Origin: Luteimonas sp. YGD11-2
Lineage (GTDB): Bacteria > Pseudomonadota > Gammaproteobacteria > Xanthomonadales > Xanthomonadaceae
NCBI RefSeq assembly: GCF_004118975.1
Contig: NZ_CP035376.1
Location: 1,984,001 to 2,048,000, forward strand
DNA: 64,000 bases
Reading direction: 5' to 3'
In this document: positions 1 through 7,476 of the stretch, piece by piece
Position numbering within the stretch: position 1 is the first letter of the stretch
Layout of the letters: each line of letters starts with the position of its first letter
Translations under genes and position numbers: made by a program
Notes under the pieces: generated by a model
What the model was told of the DNA's origin: nothing
Databases searched by the model: none
Seen by the model: only the letters and a program-made list of their open reading frames with translations

Positions 1-41
1 GCGACAATCCACCACCTTTAGCGCAGAACGTTCAGACACCC

Positions 42-1682
42 ATGGGTGCAGGCGGCGCGACCGTCGCAGTTCCAGGACATGTCCAGCAACTCCAACGAGA
101 TCTGCGCGAGCTGGGCTTTGCCGTCATTTCGTCGCCGGACGGTGACTTCGGTCGCTATACTCAATGGGCCGTGCGCGAGTTCCAGATCTACTCACGTATG
201 GAACGCGTCGCCGCACTCGACGTGGCTCGGCTGCACGAGCTGACTGGCGATCCTAATGCCGGAGAGGGCGCCTCCGAAGTCGCTGTACTGGGCACTGTCC
301 CAGGAGAGACCCCACCTGTGTCATATTATGTCAGCACCTTGAGACAGGTCGAAAATGCGTCTCCCTATACCGGCCCGATCAGCGGTGTCGTCAATGCGGA
401 TACGCGTAATGCAATCCGCCACTGGCTCGATAACAGCTATCGGTGCCCAGTAGTCGTTGAGGCTTGGAACGTCAATCGTGGAGCGCGCACCACGACCTTC
501 AGTAATGGCGTCAACATCTGGCGCCACAACGAAATGACGAGCGGCGCCCCCAGGATCTTCTACCGCGATTTCAGTAATTATTACACCTACCCCGACACCC
601 GAGAAGAGGGCGATTATCACGTCCTCGGAACTTATTCTGCGTTTGGAAATTGGGGTGGCCCTGCAAGCCTGGTACCAGGGCACACATGGCGAGAGGAGGC
701 AGAAATGCTTCCACAGCATCTAATTAACGATGCCACCACAACAACCGCCCTCGCACTGCTGCCTGATAACGCCACTGCCTCAACCTACCGTGTAGTGCGC
801 GCAACAGCTGAACAGGAATGCATGGGCGCATTCGATTCAGTCAATGCCTACGATGACGCTATCGTCTCTCTAGGCCCTTGCCACTGGACACTTGGTGTAC
901 TCCCCGATGGCGGTTATGACAATGGAGAGCTTCCAGGGTTCCTTGCCTACGTGATGCATCGAAACTTGGAAGATTACCGACAAGCATACGGAAATTTCGG
1001 GCTATATCCTTCAGAGCCATGGGTCGGACAGAACTCGGGACCTCTTTGGCTTAGAGGTCAGTTAAAGTATGCGGGCTGGGCCCGTGTGCATGTAGAAGGC
1101 ACCGAGCCCAACCGGGCCCATGATAATCTTGCACAGCTTCAGGAGTTTGATCGTTCTGCAGACGAGGCCGCTTACTTCAAAAACTGGCACTGGTTCTTTC
1201 GATGGGTCATGGCCGGACGGACGGTTGAAACCGTACGCACTTCTATGTGGGACATGGTCCGCATGCGAATCCGAGACATCCGCTCGTCTAACGTCAACAT
1301 CAACTCGGGCGGCGTCACCATCAATACTACGATGGGCGAAATTTTTACTTCGGAACGCGCCAACGCCGTCATCTTAAGGTGGCATATCTTTCGTCCCGCA
1401 CATGTCACCGGCGCTCGCATTCGTACCAGTATCGCCAATGCCATTTCCGGCTCACCACGTATCGAGTGGAATCTCGCCCCAGCACAGTGGACAGATGACC
1501 ACGAAACAGCGTTGTTGACCCAACTTCTTGTCGATGCCAATCAAGTCAACACTACTCAAACCGCGCTTTCACAATGGCCGAATTATGCTGGTCGGAACGG
1601 CAGGGCCTACATTCTCGGCAACGAACTTGGCAACCTACGAACAGAGCGAAACTCGTTCAACCTCGACACGCTTGGGATCTGA
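42..1682 (+). CDS. Peptidoglycan-binding-repeat protein, possible cell-wall hydrolase (5' end uncertain)
   Basis: The N-terminus (residues about 10–60) reads like a peptidoglycan-binding domain 1 repeat (VQQLQRDLRELGFAV, then FGRYTQWAVREFQ). A second weaker copy lies around residues 90–130 (NADTRNAIRHWL). Around residues 255–285 there is a compact motif, ECMGAFDSVNAYDDA followed by VSLGPCHWTLG, resembling the catalytic-Glu region of lysozyme-like glycosidases. That assignment is inference. No signal peptide is seen. The frame stays open to the left window edge and the ATG at 42 has no clear ribosome site, so the true start may lie outside. A lipoprotein gene starts 4 bases after the stop and VgrG debris follows, which suggests a T6SS cell-wall effector. 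Base composition is less GC-rich than the rest of the window. I do not recognise the C-terminal half (residues 300–546). Confidence 0.6.
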   Translation: MGAGGATVAVPGHVQQLQRDLRELGFAVISSPDGDFGRYTQWAVREFQIYSRMERVAALDVARLHELTGDPNAGEGASEVAVLGTVPGETPPVSYYVSTLRQVENASPYTGPISGVVNADTRNAIRHWLDNSYRCPVVVEAWNVNRGARTTTFSNGVNIWRHNEMTSGAPRIFYRDFSNYYTYPDTREEGDYHVLGTYSAFGNWGGPASLVPGHTWREEAEMLPQHLINDATTTTALALLPDNATASTYRVVRATAEQECMGAFDSVNAYDDAIVSLGPCHWTLGVLPDGGYDNGELPGFLAYVMHRNLEDYRQAYGNFGLYPSEPWVGQNSGPLWLRGQLKYAGWARVHVEGTEPNRAHDNLAQLQEFDRSADEAAYFKNWHWFFRWVMAGRTVETVRTSMWDMVRMRIRDIRSSNVNINSGGVTINTTMGEIFTSERANAVILRWHIFRPAHVTGARIRTSIANAISGSPRIEWNLAPAQWTDDHETALLTQLLVDANQVNTTQTALSQWPNYAGRNGRAYILGNELGNLRTERNSFNLDTLGI

Positions 1683-1686
1683 TGGC

Positions 1687-2274
1687 ATGTCTCGTTCCTA
1701 TATACCATTAATCGCCCTTTCACTGGTCGCTTGCACCCCCCCCCCTGCCCATACGACCACTCCGGAACCAGCCGTGGCGAACCATCCCTGTGCCACCGCG
1801 ACTGCAGAGACTCTGATGGAGATACAAACGCTAGAGAACGATGGCGTGAGCATCTGTCGACACGATGGCGTCGGGGACTGCCTCTATTCCGCTGAAGCCG
1901 GACGGACATTCGAGGTTGGCAGACCAGATCTGAATTATGACGGCCATCCTGACTTTCTGATTCGTGATTTCACGGGTGCATATGGCAAGCATGACGTCGT
2001 CCATTTCCTTGGCTATGCAGCATGTCCCGCTGGTGGATATGTCAAAATACTCGATTCGTTCGTGACTTCAGTTGAGCCGACAGATGACACCTCCTCGGGA
2101 TGGCGCGAGATCAGCGCTTCTCGTGATTGCTTTGATGATTCGACACAGGACGTTGTGTCTCGCCGCTACCGATTGACATGGGATGAGAGAGCTTCCACCT
2201 ACGGCCCTCCTGATAATGACGAAGACCTCGCTCAATACTGCAGCAGCAAGGAAATGGCCCCCCCTCCAAACTGA
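1687..2274 (+). CDS. Small lipoprotein, candidate immunity protein
   Basis: The 195-residue product begins with a signal peptide ending in a lipobox (IALSLVAC), so Cys16 should be lipidated and the protein anchored in the periplasm. I chose the ATG at 1687 because it gives this signal peptide directly; the frame also has an upstream start at 1528 that would bury it. The mature part contains DLNYDGHPDFLIRDF, an Asp-rich motif of the FG-GAP/VCBS kind, and several cysteines (Cys at HPCATAT, SICRHD, GDCLYS, CPAGG, RDCFDD). It starts 4 bases after the upstream peptidoglycan-binding-repeat gene, so the two are probably co-transcribed. Periplasmic lipoproteins beside cell-wall-targeting T6SS effectors are typically immunity proteins; that role here is inference. 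Confidence 0.65.
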   Translation: MSRSYIPLIALSLVACTPPPAHTTTPEPAVANHPCATATAETLMEIQTLENDGVSICRHDGVGDCLYSAEAGRTFEVGRPDLNYDGHPDFLIRDFTGAYGKHDVVHFLGYAACPAGGYVKILDSFVTSVEPTDDTSSGWREISASRDCFDDSTQDVVSRRYRLTWDERASTYGPPDNDEDLAQYCSSKEMAPPPN

Positions 2275-2369
2275 CCTCATTTTTCAAGATAAAAGCGTGA
2301 GAGGAATTACATATTTGAATCTTGTTTCACGTCTAGTAATAGGTTGAAAAATTCAGCGTGGTCTGCCGA

Positions 2370-3050
2370 ATCCAGGCTGCCTTTGACCCCACTCACAACT
2401 ACCATAGCGCGGCCCAATGCGGGCTGGCCTCGAAGGCGACGACCACGCCCGCGATGTCGCAATTCCGGCCGAGGTGGCGGTGGCCCCCGCGGCCGCAGGA
2501 TCGCCCGCGCGTGCACGGCCCCAGACCGCCCGCGTGGTCGGCCTGCCTGCCCGAGGCTCGCCAGCCCCAACCGCGACCATCAGGTGCGCATCCAGTTGGC
2601 CTGGGTGAGAGCGCGCGCTTCGCAGGCACTGCCGGCGGCGGGCTCGAACGCCCGGCCAGGGATGGCCGGGCCGGTGGATACGCAAGCCGGCGCCGGTCCC
2701 GCCATGGATGGCCACGAGGATGCCCCTGAGCAATAGACGGCCTGGGTGCTGGTGGCCGAATGGCTGGCCGGCCCGAACTGGGGCAGCCACTTCCTGCCAC
2801 GCATCGGCGCGGAAGTGCTGGTCGAGTTCCTGCATGGCGACATCGACCAGCCGCACAGCACCGGCCAGCTCTACAACGGCGATGTCGCGCCACCGTTTGC
2901 AGCCGGCATCGATGGCGGGGCCAACCATCCGGGCACACTGAGCGGCCTGCATACGCGGGGTCACGACGGCGACGGGACCCAGCAGTGGGTGATCGATGAC
3001 ACGCCCGGGCAACTGCGCACCCGCCTGCACACCACGGCCTGCGACGCCCC
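2370..3050 (+). pseudogene. Decayed vgrG (T6SS spike protein) fragment with frameshifts and an in-frame stop
   Basis: Pieces of a VgrG gp5/OB-fold region can be read only by changing frame. QTARVVGLP is at 2522–2548 in one frame and NRDHQVRIQLAW starts at 2569 in another. After an in-frame TAG at 2734–2736 that second frame continues with TAWVLVAEWLAGPNWGSHF, LPRIGAEVLVEFLHGDIDQP and QLYNGDVAPPFAAG, then WVIDDTPGQLRTRLH. This order matches the family: the RDHxVRIQ segment precedes the AGPNWG/PRIG segment and then the NQW-like DD segment. The N-terminal gp27-like half is missing and homology to VgrG stops near 3045. VgrG normally forms the needle tip that delivers effectors. This copy cannot make an intact protein. 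Confidence 0.75.
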
Positions 3051-3453
3051 GTGCCGACGCAGGACTGGAAAAGCTATCGGCAGACACCCGACGATCCGAG
3101 GCCGTTCTCCTGGGGCGAAGTCACCTACGTGGTTGGTGACGGTGCCTCCGACGCCGACCCCAACCGCAACCCTCACATTCCCGAAGGCACCCGCGCACTG
3201 CCCATCAGGCGTTGACGGCGATCACCGAACACGACGGTACCCGCTGGTGTTCCATGATGTCGGCACCCAGGGCGGCGGGACCGCGTCCGGCTCGGTACGC
3301 GAACGCGACTATATGCATGTCCGCCTCCCCTCCTCCTGGGAATGGCCTGGCTTCGAAATCGTGCGCATCGATGACACCCGGCCCGATCACTTCTATGCGC
3401 GCCATGTCGCCCACCATGGACAAGCCACCCCGGACGAGCAGACCGCCCTGGAA
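3051..3453 (+). pseudogene. Effector-like debris fused to the vgrG remnant and cut by the IS element
   Basis: Immediately after the VgrG homology ends, the sequence switches frame and reads as a different protein: VPTQDWKSYRQTPDDPRPF, SWGEVTYVVGDGASD and NPHIPEGTRALPIRR, ending at a TGA at 3213–3215. From 3216 two other frames give LTAITEHDGTR and then RYPLVFHDVGTQGGG, RERDYMHVRLPSSWEWPGF and VRIDDTRPDHFYARHVAHH. The last frame ends exactly at the TGA that forms the first three bases of the IS element (3454–3456). I do not recognise the family. Position after vgrG and the patchwork reading suggest remnants of a cargo effector gene. Confidence 0.5.
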
Positions 3454-3478
3454 TGACCTGCCCCCAGTAGCCGTACCA
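3454..3478 (+). repeat. Left terminal inverted repeat of the IS3 element
   Basis: Begins TGACCTGCCCCCA, then GT, then AGCCGTACCA. It matches the complement of 4656–4681 apart from the internal GT versus CCG difference. Its first three bases (TGA) also terminate the reading frame entering from the left. Confidence 0.9.
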
Positions 3479-3482
3479 CCCA

Positions 3483-4316
3483 TTACTGGGAGAGCCCGGG
3501 GTTGAAGGGTACTGCGGCGGGATTGGTTTGGGTTCGGTGGTTGGCAGCAAACTGGGCCGGCGGGATGCGTCCGCAGCTGCTGTGCGGTCGCACTTGGTTG
3601 TAGTCGCGGCGCCACTCGGCGATGACGCCGCGGGATTGGACCAGCGACGTGAACCAGTGCTCGTTGAGGCACTCGTCCCGGAACTTGCCGTTGAAGCTTT
3701 CGATGTAGCCGTTCTGCATGGGCCGGCCGGGCTCGATCAGCAGGTGTTGGATGCCATGCTGCTGCGTCCATGCGATGAAGGCCCGGCTGGTGAACTCCGG
3801 ACCGTTGTCCGTGCGCACCGCCCGCGGGTAGCCGCGGAACCGCGCAGCCTGATCCAGCACGCGCACGACGTAGGCGCCGCTGATGCCATGGTCGACGGTG
3901 ATGTCGACGCACTCGTGGGTAAAGTCGTCGGCGACCGTCAGGCACTTCAGGCGGCGCCCGTTGGCCAGCGCGTCGCTGACGAAATCCATGCTCCATACCG
4001 CATTGGGCGCCGTTGCAGACGACAGCGGCTGGCGCTGGCTGGGTGGCCTGCGGACCTTCTTGCGGCGACGCACGGCCAGGTTCGCATCGCGATACAGGCG
4101 GTAGACCTTCTTGTGGTTCACAGCCGGGTACTCCGGACGCAGCAGGTCGTGCAGGCGGCGATAGCCAAACCTACGGCGCACCTGCGCCAGTTCGATGATG
4201 CGCGCCAACAGTGCCTGGGTCGCAGGCGCCTGTTCGGGCGGATGGCGGAAGGCATCGCGGGACAGCCCCGCAAGGCGGCACGCCCGACGCTCGCTCACCG
4301 TGGTGGCTTCGAGCAT
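3483..4316 (-). CDS. IS3-family transposase orfB (DDE integrase catalytic subunit)
   Basis: This is the catalytic part of the transposase. An HTH_21-like region (RRFGYRRLHDLL) is followed by the rve integrase core. The DDE residues are visible as WSMDFVSD, VRTDNGPEF and YIESFNGKFRDEC, with the usual 35-residue spacing between the second Asp and the Glu. The C-terminus has the family signature YNQVRPHSSCG. Length (277 residues from the internal ATG) is normal. The functional protein is expected to be an OrfAB fusion made by a −1 frameshift from orfA; the ATG at 4316 is only the first in-frame start. No lesion is seen. Confidence 0.92.
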   Translation of the reverse strand: MLEATTVSERRACRLAGLSRDAFRHPPEQAPATQALLARIIELAQVRRRFGYRRLHDLLRPEYPAVNHKKVYRLYRDANLAVRRRKKVRRPPSQRQPLSSATAPNAVWSMDFVSDALANGRRLKCLTVADDFTHECVDITVDHGISGAYVVRVLDQAARFRGYPRAVRTDNGPEFTSRAFIAWTQQHGIQHLLIEPGRPMQNGYIESFNGKFRDECLNEHWFTSLVQSRGVIAEWRRDYNQVRPHSSCGRIPPAQFAANHRTQTNPAAVPFNPGLSQ

Positions 4317-4348
4317 GCGACGGACCGCCTCGCGCTTGCATTGCGGGG

Positions 4349-4615
4349 CTAGCGTTTTACCCCGAAGCCAACCTTGAGCGCTTCAATGTCCAGGTGCGCT
4401 TCAGCCAGCAGCCGCTTCAAGCGGTTGTTCTCCGACTCCAGCTCCTTCAGGCGCTTGGCGTCTTCGGCCTCCATGCCGCCGTACTTGGCCCGCCAGGCGT
4501 AGAAGCTAGCCGGACTGAAGCCGTGCTGCCGGCCCAGCTCCGATACCGCCATGCCGGCCTCGGCCTGCTTGATGAAGCCGATGATCTGTTCCGTGGTGAA
4601 GCGACTCTTGCGCAT
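4349..4615 (-). CDS. IS3-family transposase orfA (helix-turn-helix subunit)
   Basis: The 88-residue OrfA begins MRKSRFTTEQIIGFIKQAE and contains the HTH_Tnp_1 fold (VSELGRQHGFSPASFYAW). A leucine-zipper-like segment (LKELESENNRLKRLLAEA) follows and would mediate dimerisation. It recognises the inverted repeats. It ends GFGVKR-stop within a frameshift window that joins it to orfB. Full family length. Confidence 0.92.
   Translation of the reverse strand: MRKSRFTTEQIIGFIKQAEAGMAVSELGRQHGFSPASFYAWRAKYGGMEAEDAKRLKELESENNRLKRLLAEAHLDIEALKVGFGVKR
4352..4359 (-). other. Probable −1 programmed frameshift site between orfA and orfB
   Basis: On the minus strand the end of orfA reads GTA AAA CGC TAG. 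A −1 slip on the A run (4355–4358) continues as AAA ACG CTA GCC, giving KTLAPQCKREAVRRMLEA. This is the expected OrfAB linker in IS3 elements (compare the common PQxKREAV pattern). The mechanism is known for the family; the exact slip position is inferred. Confidence 0.65.
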
Positions 4616-4655
4616 GTCCGTCCTCTCTGGGTGACGGACTCTACCTAGCTTCGGT

Positions 4656-4681
4656 TGGTACGGCTCGGTGGGGGCAGGTCA
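4656..4681 (-). repeat. Right terminal inverted repeat of the IS3 element
   Basis: Read on the minus strand it begins TGACCTGCCCCCA, then CCG, then AGCCGTACCA. It lies upstream of orfA, so the orfA promoter is expected in or next to it. Confidence 0.9.
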
Positions 4682-4875
4682 CTCTGCAAAGACATGGCTG
4701 GCACAGGCGCTATCGCACCTCATCGTCAAGCACGAAAGCGAGTGGTCGGGGCCGATAGGCAGTGGGATGCATCAATGAGTTGATCCCGGAGAATCGGAAG
4801 AATGACTGGACGAAGGAAAAGGAGCGGATCGCATCATTGTTGGGGTGGGAAGATGCCAAAGGACAGAACGGCTGA
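4682..4875 (+). pseudogene. Right-hand debris of the T6SS effector locus split by the IS
   Basis: Directly after the IS one frame reads KTWLAQALSHLIVKHESEW and stops at 4776–4778. Another frame then reads IPENRKNDWTKEKERIASLL up to a TGA at 4873–4875. KHESEW and WTKEKERIASLL resemble C-terminal tails seen in xanthomonad VgrG-linked effector proteins, from memory. No start codon or intact frame exists. It probably belongs to the same broken gene as the left-hand debris. Confidence 0.4.
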
Positions 4876-4904
4876 CGGGCGAGGAACCATTGATTGCTCA
4901 CAAC

Positions 4905-5597
4905 ATGCGTCCTGACGCTCTGATGCAGCGACGTGTTCGCAGGCTTGGATGCTCGATGCTCCTGGCCGTGCTGGCCGCCTGTGGTGATAGCAACCCGCCG
5001 ATGTCGATGGACCGGGCTCATTCCGACCGGGATACCACCATGCAGGTCGAGGACATCGACGTGGCGTCCCCCGCGCTGCCGGCGACGGCGAGCAGCGTCG
5101 ACCGTGCGCTCCGCTACACCGATGCCGCTGGCGACAACACCCTGCTGCTCGGGCAGCACTCCACGACACGTAGCGACGACGACGGCGTCGTGGATCAGTT
5201 GACGTTGCACGCTGCCCACCACCTCGCGACCCCGCACGCGCCGCAGCCATTCCGTGAGGCGTGGCGGCACACCGAGGTTGTCGAGTGTGAGGGGCTGGAT
5301 TTCGACGGACACTTCCTCGATGAGGTCTTGCGTGTCGAGGACCTCGACGGTGACGGCTTCGCCGAGACCCTTGTAGGGTTCAGCACGTTCTGCGGCGGTG
5401 GCATCGATCCACGGCAGATCAAACTGGTGCTGCACACGCGCGATCGCGACTTCGTCCTCGAAGGGGAATCCGTCGTCGAACCTCCCGGCGGCTCGCCATT
5501 TGGCGGCAGCCATGCCATGACCCCGCACGAAGACACGGTTCCGGCTCCGTTTCGCGAGGCGCTGCTCGCGGCGTGGAAACGCGTTCGCGCCGACTAG
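4905..5597 (+). CDS. Lipoprotein with Asp-rich repeat motif, candidate orphan immunity protein
   Basis: The ATG at 4905 (or 4923) gives a signal peptide ending in a lipobox, SMLLAVLAACGDSN, so the protein should be a lipoprotein. The mature part has RVEDLDGDGFAETLVGFS, an Asp-rich FG-GAP/EF-like motif, then FCGGGIDPRQIKLVLHTRD. This layout resembles periplasmic M949-type lipoproteins often found beside T6SS effectors. It follows the effector debris interrupted by the IS element, which would leave it as an immunity gene without its effector; that is inference. A GAGGA motif at 4881–4885 sits nearer a possible TTG start at 4890 than the ATG, so the start is uncertain. The protein ends WKRVRAD. 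No operon partner follows (next gene is on the other strand). Confidence 0.6.
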   Translation: MRPDALMQRRVRRLGCSMLLAVLAACGDSNPPMSMDRAHSDRDTTMQVEDIDVASPALPATASSVDRALRYTDAAGDNTLLLGQHSTTRSDDDGVVDQLTLHAAHHLATPHAPQPFREAWRHTEVVECEGLDFDGHFLDEVLRVEDLDGDGFAETLVGFSTFCGGGIDPRQIKLVLHTRDRDFVLEGESVVEPPGGSPFGGSHAMTPHEDTVPAPFREALLAAWKRVRAD

Positions 5598-5645
5598 AGG
5601 CGGCAACCCTCCTTTACCGCGACCGTCGGACCACCACAGCGCGGG

Positions 5646-6152
5646 TCATCCCGCGCGGCGGCGTGGAAGTGCATCCGCCGGCCAGGGCCACCATCCCTCC
5701 CCCGTCATCGCATACCGATCGGCGGCGCGCTCGAAGCGGTTGCGCACGCTGACGCCGCCGCAGGCGAAGTAGATCGGCAGGAACAGCGGGCCGAGTGCCA
5801 TGTACTGGTAGACGTGGGCGCGCTCGTGGTCGCCGATGCGGACGTGGGGATCCACGCAGAGGCCGGCGCGATGCGCGTAGGTGGTGCAGGCGACGTCGAG
5901 GTCATCACCGGTCTGCAGGATGACGTTGCCCAGCGTCATCGCCCCACCCGGGCCCCACGGGTACCGTGCGAACACCAGCGCGAGGTCGTGGTGGGACCAT
6001 TTGGGACGCGCGCCAGCCAGCATCCCCGCCGCACCGGCAATCAGGCCCAGCAGCGTGTTCGGCAGCGTCCAGATCACTCCGGCGAGCAGCGCGAGCATGC
6101 GCAGAAGAGGCAGCGATCGGGTCACGACACGTGTGTCCGGTTGCAACAGCAC
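5646..6152 (-). CDS. Predicted membrane protein with an HExxH motif
   Basis: The 168-residue product starts with GTG at 6152; a start further in at 6098 (MLALLAG) is also possible. Residues about 15–45 are strongly hydrophobic (LLAGVIWTLPNTLLGLIAG), consistent with one or two membrane segments, and another hydrophobic stretch follows the motif (LGPLFLPIYFACGG). HERAHVYQYMALG matches HExxH, the zinc site of gluzincin metallopeptidases, and FERAADRYA downstream could supply the third ligand (ExxAD, as in M48-like enzymes). I do not recognise a named family, and activity is inference. It is the last gene of the minus-strand phaE–phaC–pspC run, 30 bases after the PspC gene. Confidence 0.6.
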   Translation of the reverse strand: MLLQPDTRVVTRSLPLLRMLALLAGVIWTLPNTLLGLIAGAAGMLAGARPKWSHHDLALVFARYPWGPGGAMTLGNVILQTGDDLDVACTTYAHRAGLCVDPHVRIGDHERAHVYQYMALGPLFLPIYFACGGVSVRNRFERAADRYAMTGEGWWPWPADALPRRRAG

Positions 6153-6182
6153 GGTACCGGGGCCGACCGGAACCGCATTGCC

Positions 6183-6389
6183 TCAGTCGCCCTCCGGCAT
6201 GACCAGCCAGAGCACGAGATACACGATGATGCCGGGGAACGCCGCGGAAAGGACGGACAACACGATGTAACCCAGCCGCACCGCGGTCGGGTTCCAGCCC
6301 ATCCTGCGCGCGATGCCGCCCAGGACTCCGGCAAGCACACGGTCGTTGATCGAACGCGACAGCGTCGGCCTGTTGGCTGATGGGTTCAT
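6183..6389 (-). CDS. PspC-domain small membrane protein
   Basis: This 68-residue protein carries a complete PspC domain: basic N-terminus, RVLAGVLGGIARRMGWNPT, then a hydrophobic helix (LGYIVLSVLSAAFPGIIVY) ending LVMPEGD. PspC proteins are inner-membrane components of envelope-stress (phage-shock) responses, but single-domain copies like this often have no known role. It starts 15 bases after phaC ends, so it is probably co-transcribed with the PHA synthase genes. No PspA or PspB partner is in the window. Confidence 0.85.
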   Translation of the reverse strand: MNPSANRPTLSRSINDRVLAGVLGGIARRMGWNPTAVRLGYIVLSVLSAAFPGIIVYLVLWLVMPEGD

Positions 6390-6404
6390 GACATCGGTCC
6401 TTTC

Positions 6405-7475
6405 CTAACGCGAGCGGGCCGTGAGCCACTCGTTGATCGCGGTCGGCACTTCCTTCTGCGCGCGACCGGAGACATAGATACCGATATGGCCGCCGCGGAA
6501 CGACAGTTCGGAATAGTCGTCGGTGCCGACCAGCCCGCGCATCGGCCGCGATGCCGAAGGCGGCACCAGATGGTCCTGCTCTGCGTAGATGTTGAGCACC
6601 GGCATCTCCACCAGCCCCAGGTGCACTTCCTGGTCACCGATGGTGACGCCGCCGTTGACGAAGCCGTTGCCCTGGTAGAACTGCTTCACGAACTGGCGGA
6701 ATGCTTCGCCGGCCTGGTCGGGCGAATCGAAGATCCACTTCTCCATGCGCAGGAAGTCCTCCACCGCCTTGCGGTCGTCGAGGATGTCCACCAGCCCGAC
6801 ATACTTCTGCACGAACAGCCGCCACGGCTTCAGCGTGAGGTAGCAGAGGTTCATCATGTCGGCCGGCACGTTGCCGAGCGTGTCCACGAACAGGTCGACA
6901 TCCATCTCGCGCGTCCAGTTCGACAGCATGTTGTCGTCGGTATGGAAATCCACCGGGGTGACCATGGTGACGAGGTTGCGCACGCGGTCGGGATGCAGCG
7001 CGGCATAGCACAGCGAGAAGGTGCCACCCTGGCACACGCCCAGCAGGTTCACCGCATCGAGGCCATGGCTGTCGCGCAGATGGTCGATCGCGCCGCCGAG
7101 GAAGCGCTCGATGTAGTCCTCGAGCGTGAGGAACCGGTCGGACCGGTCCGGATAGCCCCAGTCGATGATGTAGACGTCCTGTCCCAGCGCCAGCAGGTTG
7201 CGCACCATCGAGCGGTCCGCCTGCAGGTCCACCATGTAGGGGCGATTGACCAGTGCGTAGCAGATCAGCAGCGGCACCCTCGATGTCGGCGCCTGTTCGC
7301 CGCGGAAGCGGTACAGCACGACCTTGCCATCGCGCCAGACCTCTTCGCGCGGGGTGACGCCGAAACCGGTGTCGCCCAGCTCGTGCAGGGTGCGCGCGCC
7401 GGAGGCGAGCTTCTGCTGGAAGGTCATCGCCTCCTGCATCAGGGTGTTCAGGCCGATGTCGAGTGGGCCGGTCAT
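6405..7475 (-). CDS. phaC: Class III poly(3-hydroxyalkanoate) synthase subunit PhaC
   Basis: PhaC polymerises (R)-3-hydroxyacyl-CoA, mainly 3-hydroxybutyryl-CoA, into PHA granules. It has an alpha/beta-hydrolase fold with the synthase lipase-like box GVCQGG (nucleophile Cys148), Asp301 in YAEQDHLVPP and His330 in RGGHIGIYVSG. The 356-residue length is that of short class III PhaC rather than the roughly 560–600 residues of class I/II. It starts one base after phaE stops, as expected for the two subunits of a class III enzyme. Catalytic residues are all present. A PspC-domain gene follows. Confidence 0.95.
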   Translation of the reverse strand: MTGPLDIGLNTLMQEAMTFQQKLASGARTLHELGDTGFGVTPREEVWRDGKVVLYRFRGEQAPTSRVPLLICYALVNRPYMVDLQADRSMVRNLLALGQDVYIIDWGYPDRSDRFLTLEDYIERFLGGAIDHLRDSHGLDAVNLLGVCQGGTFSLCYAALHPDRVRNLVTMVTPVDFHTDDNMLSNWTREMDVDLFVDTLGNVPADMMNLCYLTLKPWRLFVQKYVGLVDILDDRKAVEDFLRMEKWIFDSPDQAGEAFRQFVKQFYQGNGFVNGGVTIGDQEVHLGLVEMPVLNIYAEQDHLVPPSASRPMRGLVGTDDYSELSFRGGHIGIYVSGRAQKEVPTAINEWLTARSR

Positions 7476-7476
7476 G

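Larger units (their letters stand above)
3454..4681 (-). mobile_element. IS3-family insertion sequence, complete
   Basis: The 1228-base element is bounded by imperfect inverted repeats that begin TGACCTGCCCCCA and share AGCCGTACCA after a short mismatch. It carries orfA and orfB in the typical IS3 arrangement on the minus strand. Ends starting with TGACCTG and the transposase type suggest the IS407-like branch of IS3, but subgroup assignment is inference. The flanking tetranucleotides differ (GGAA on the left, CTCT on the right), so no target duplication is visible. It sits inside T6SS effector debris. Both reading frames and the frameshift region look intact, so the element may be functional. 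Confidence 0.9.

Noticed and set aside
3450..4685. Target-site duplication flanking the IS3 element
   Set aside because: Flanking tetranucleotides are GGAA and CTCT; no 3- or 4-base match is present.
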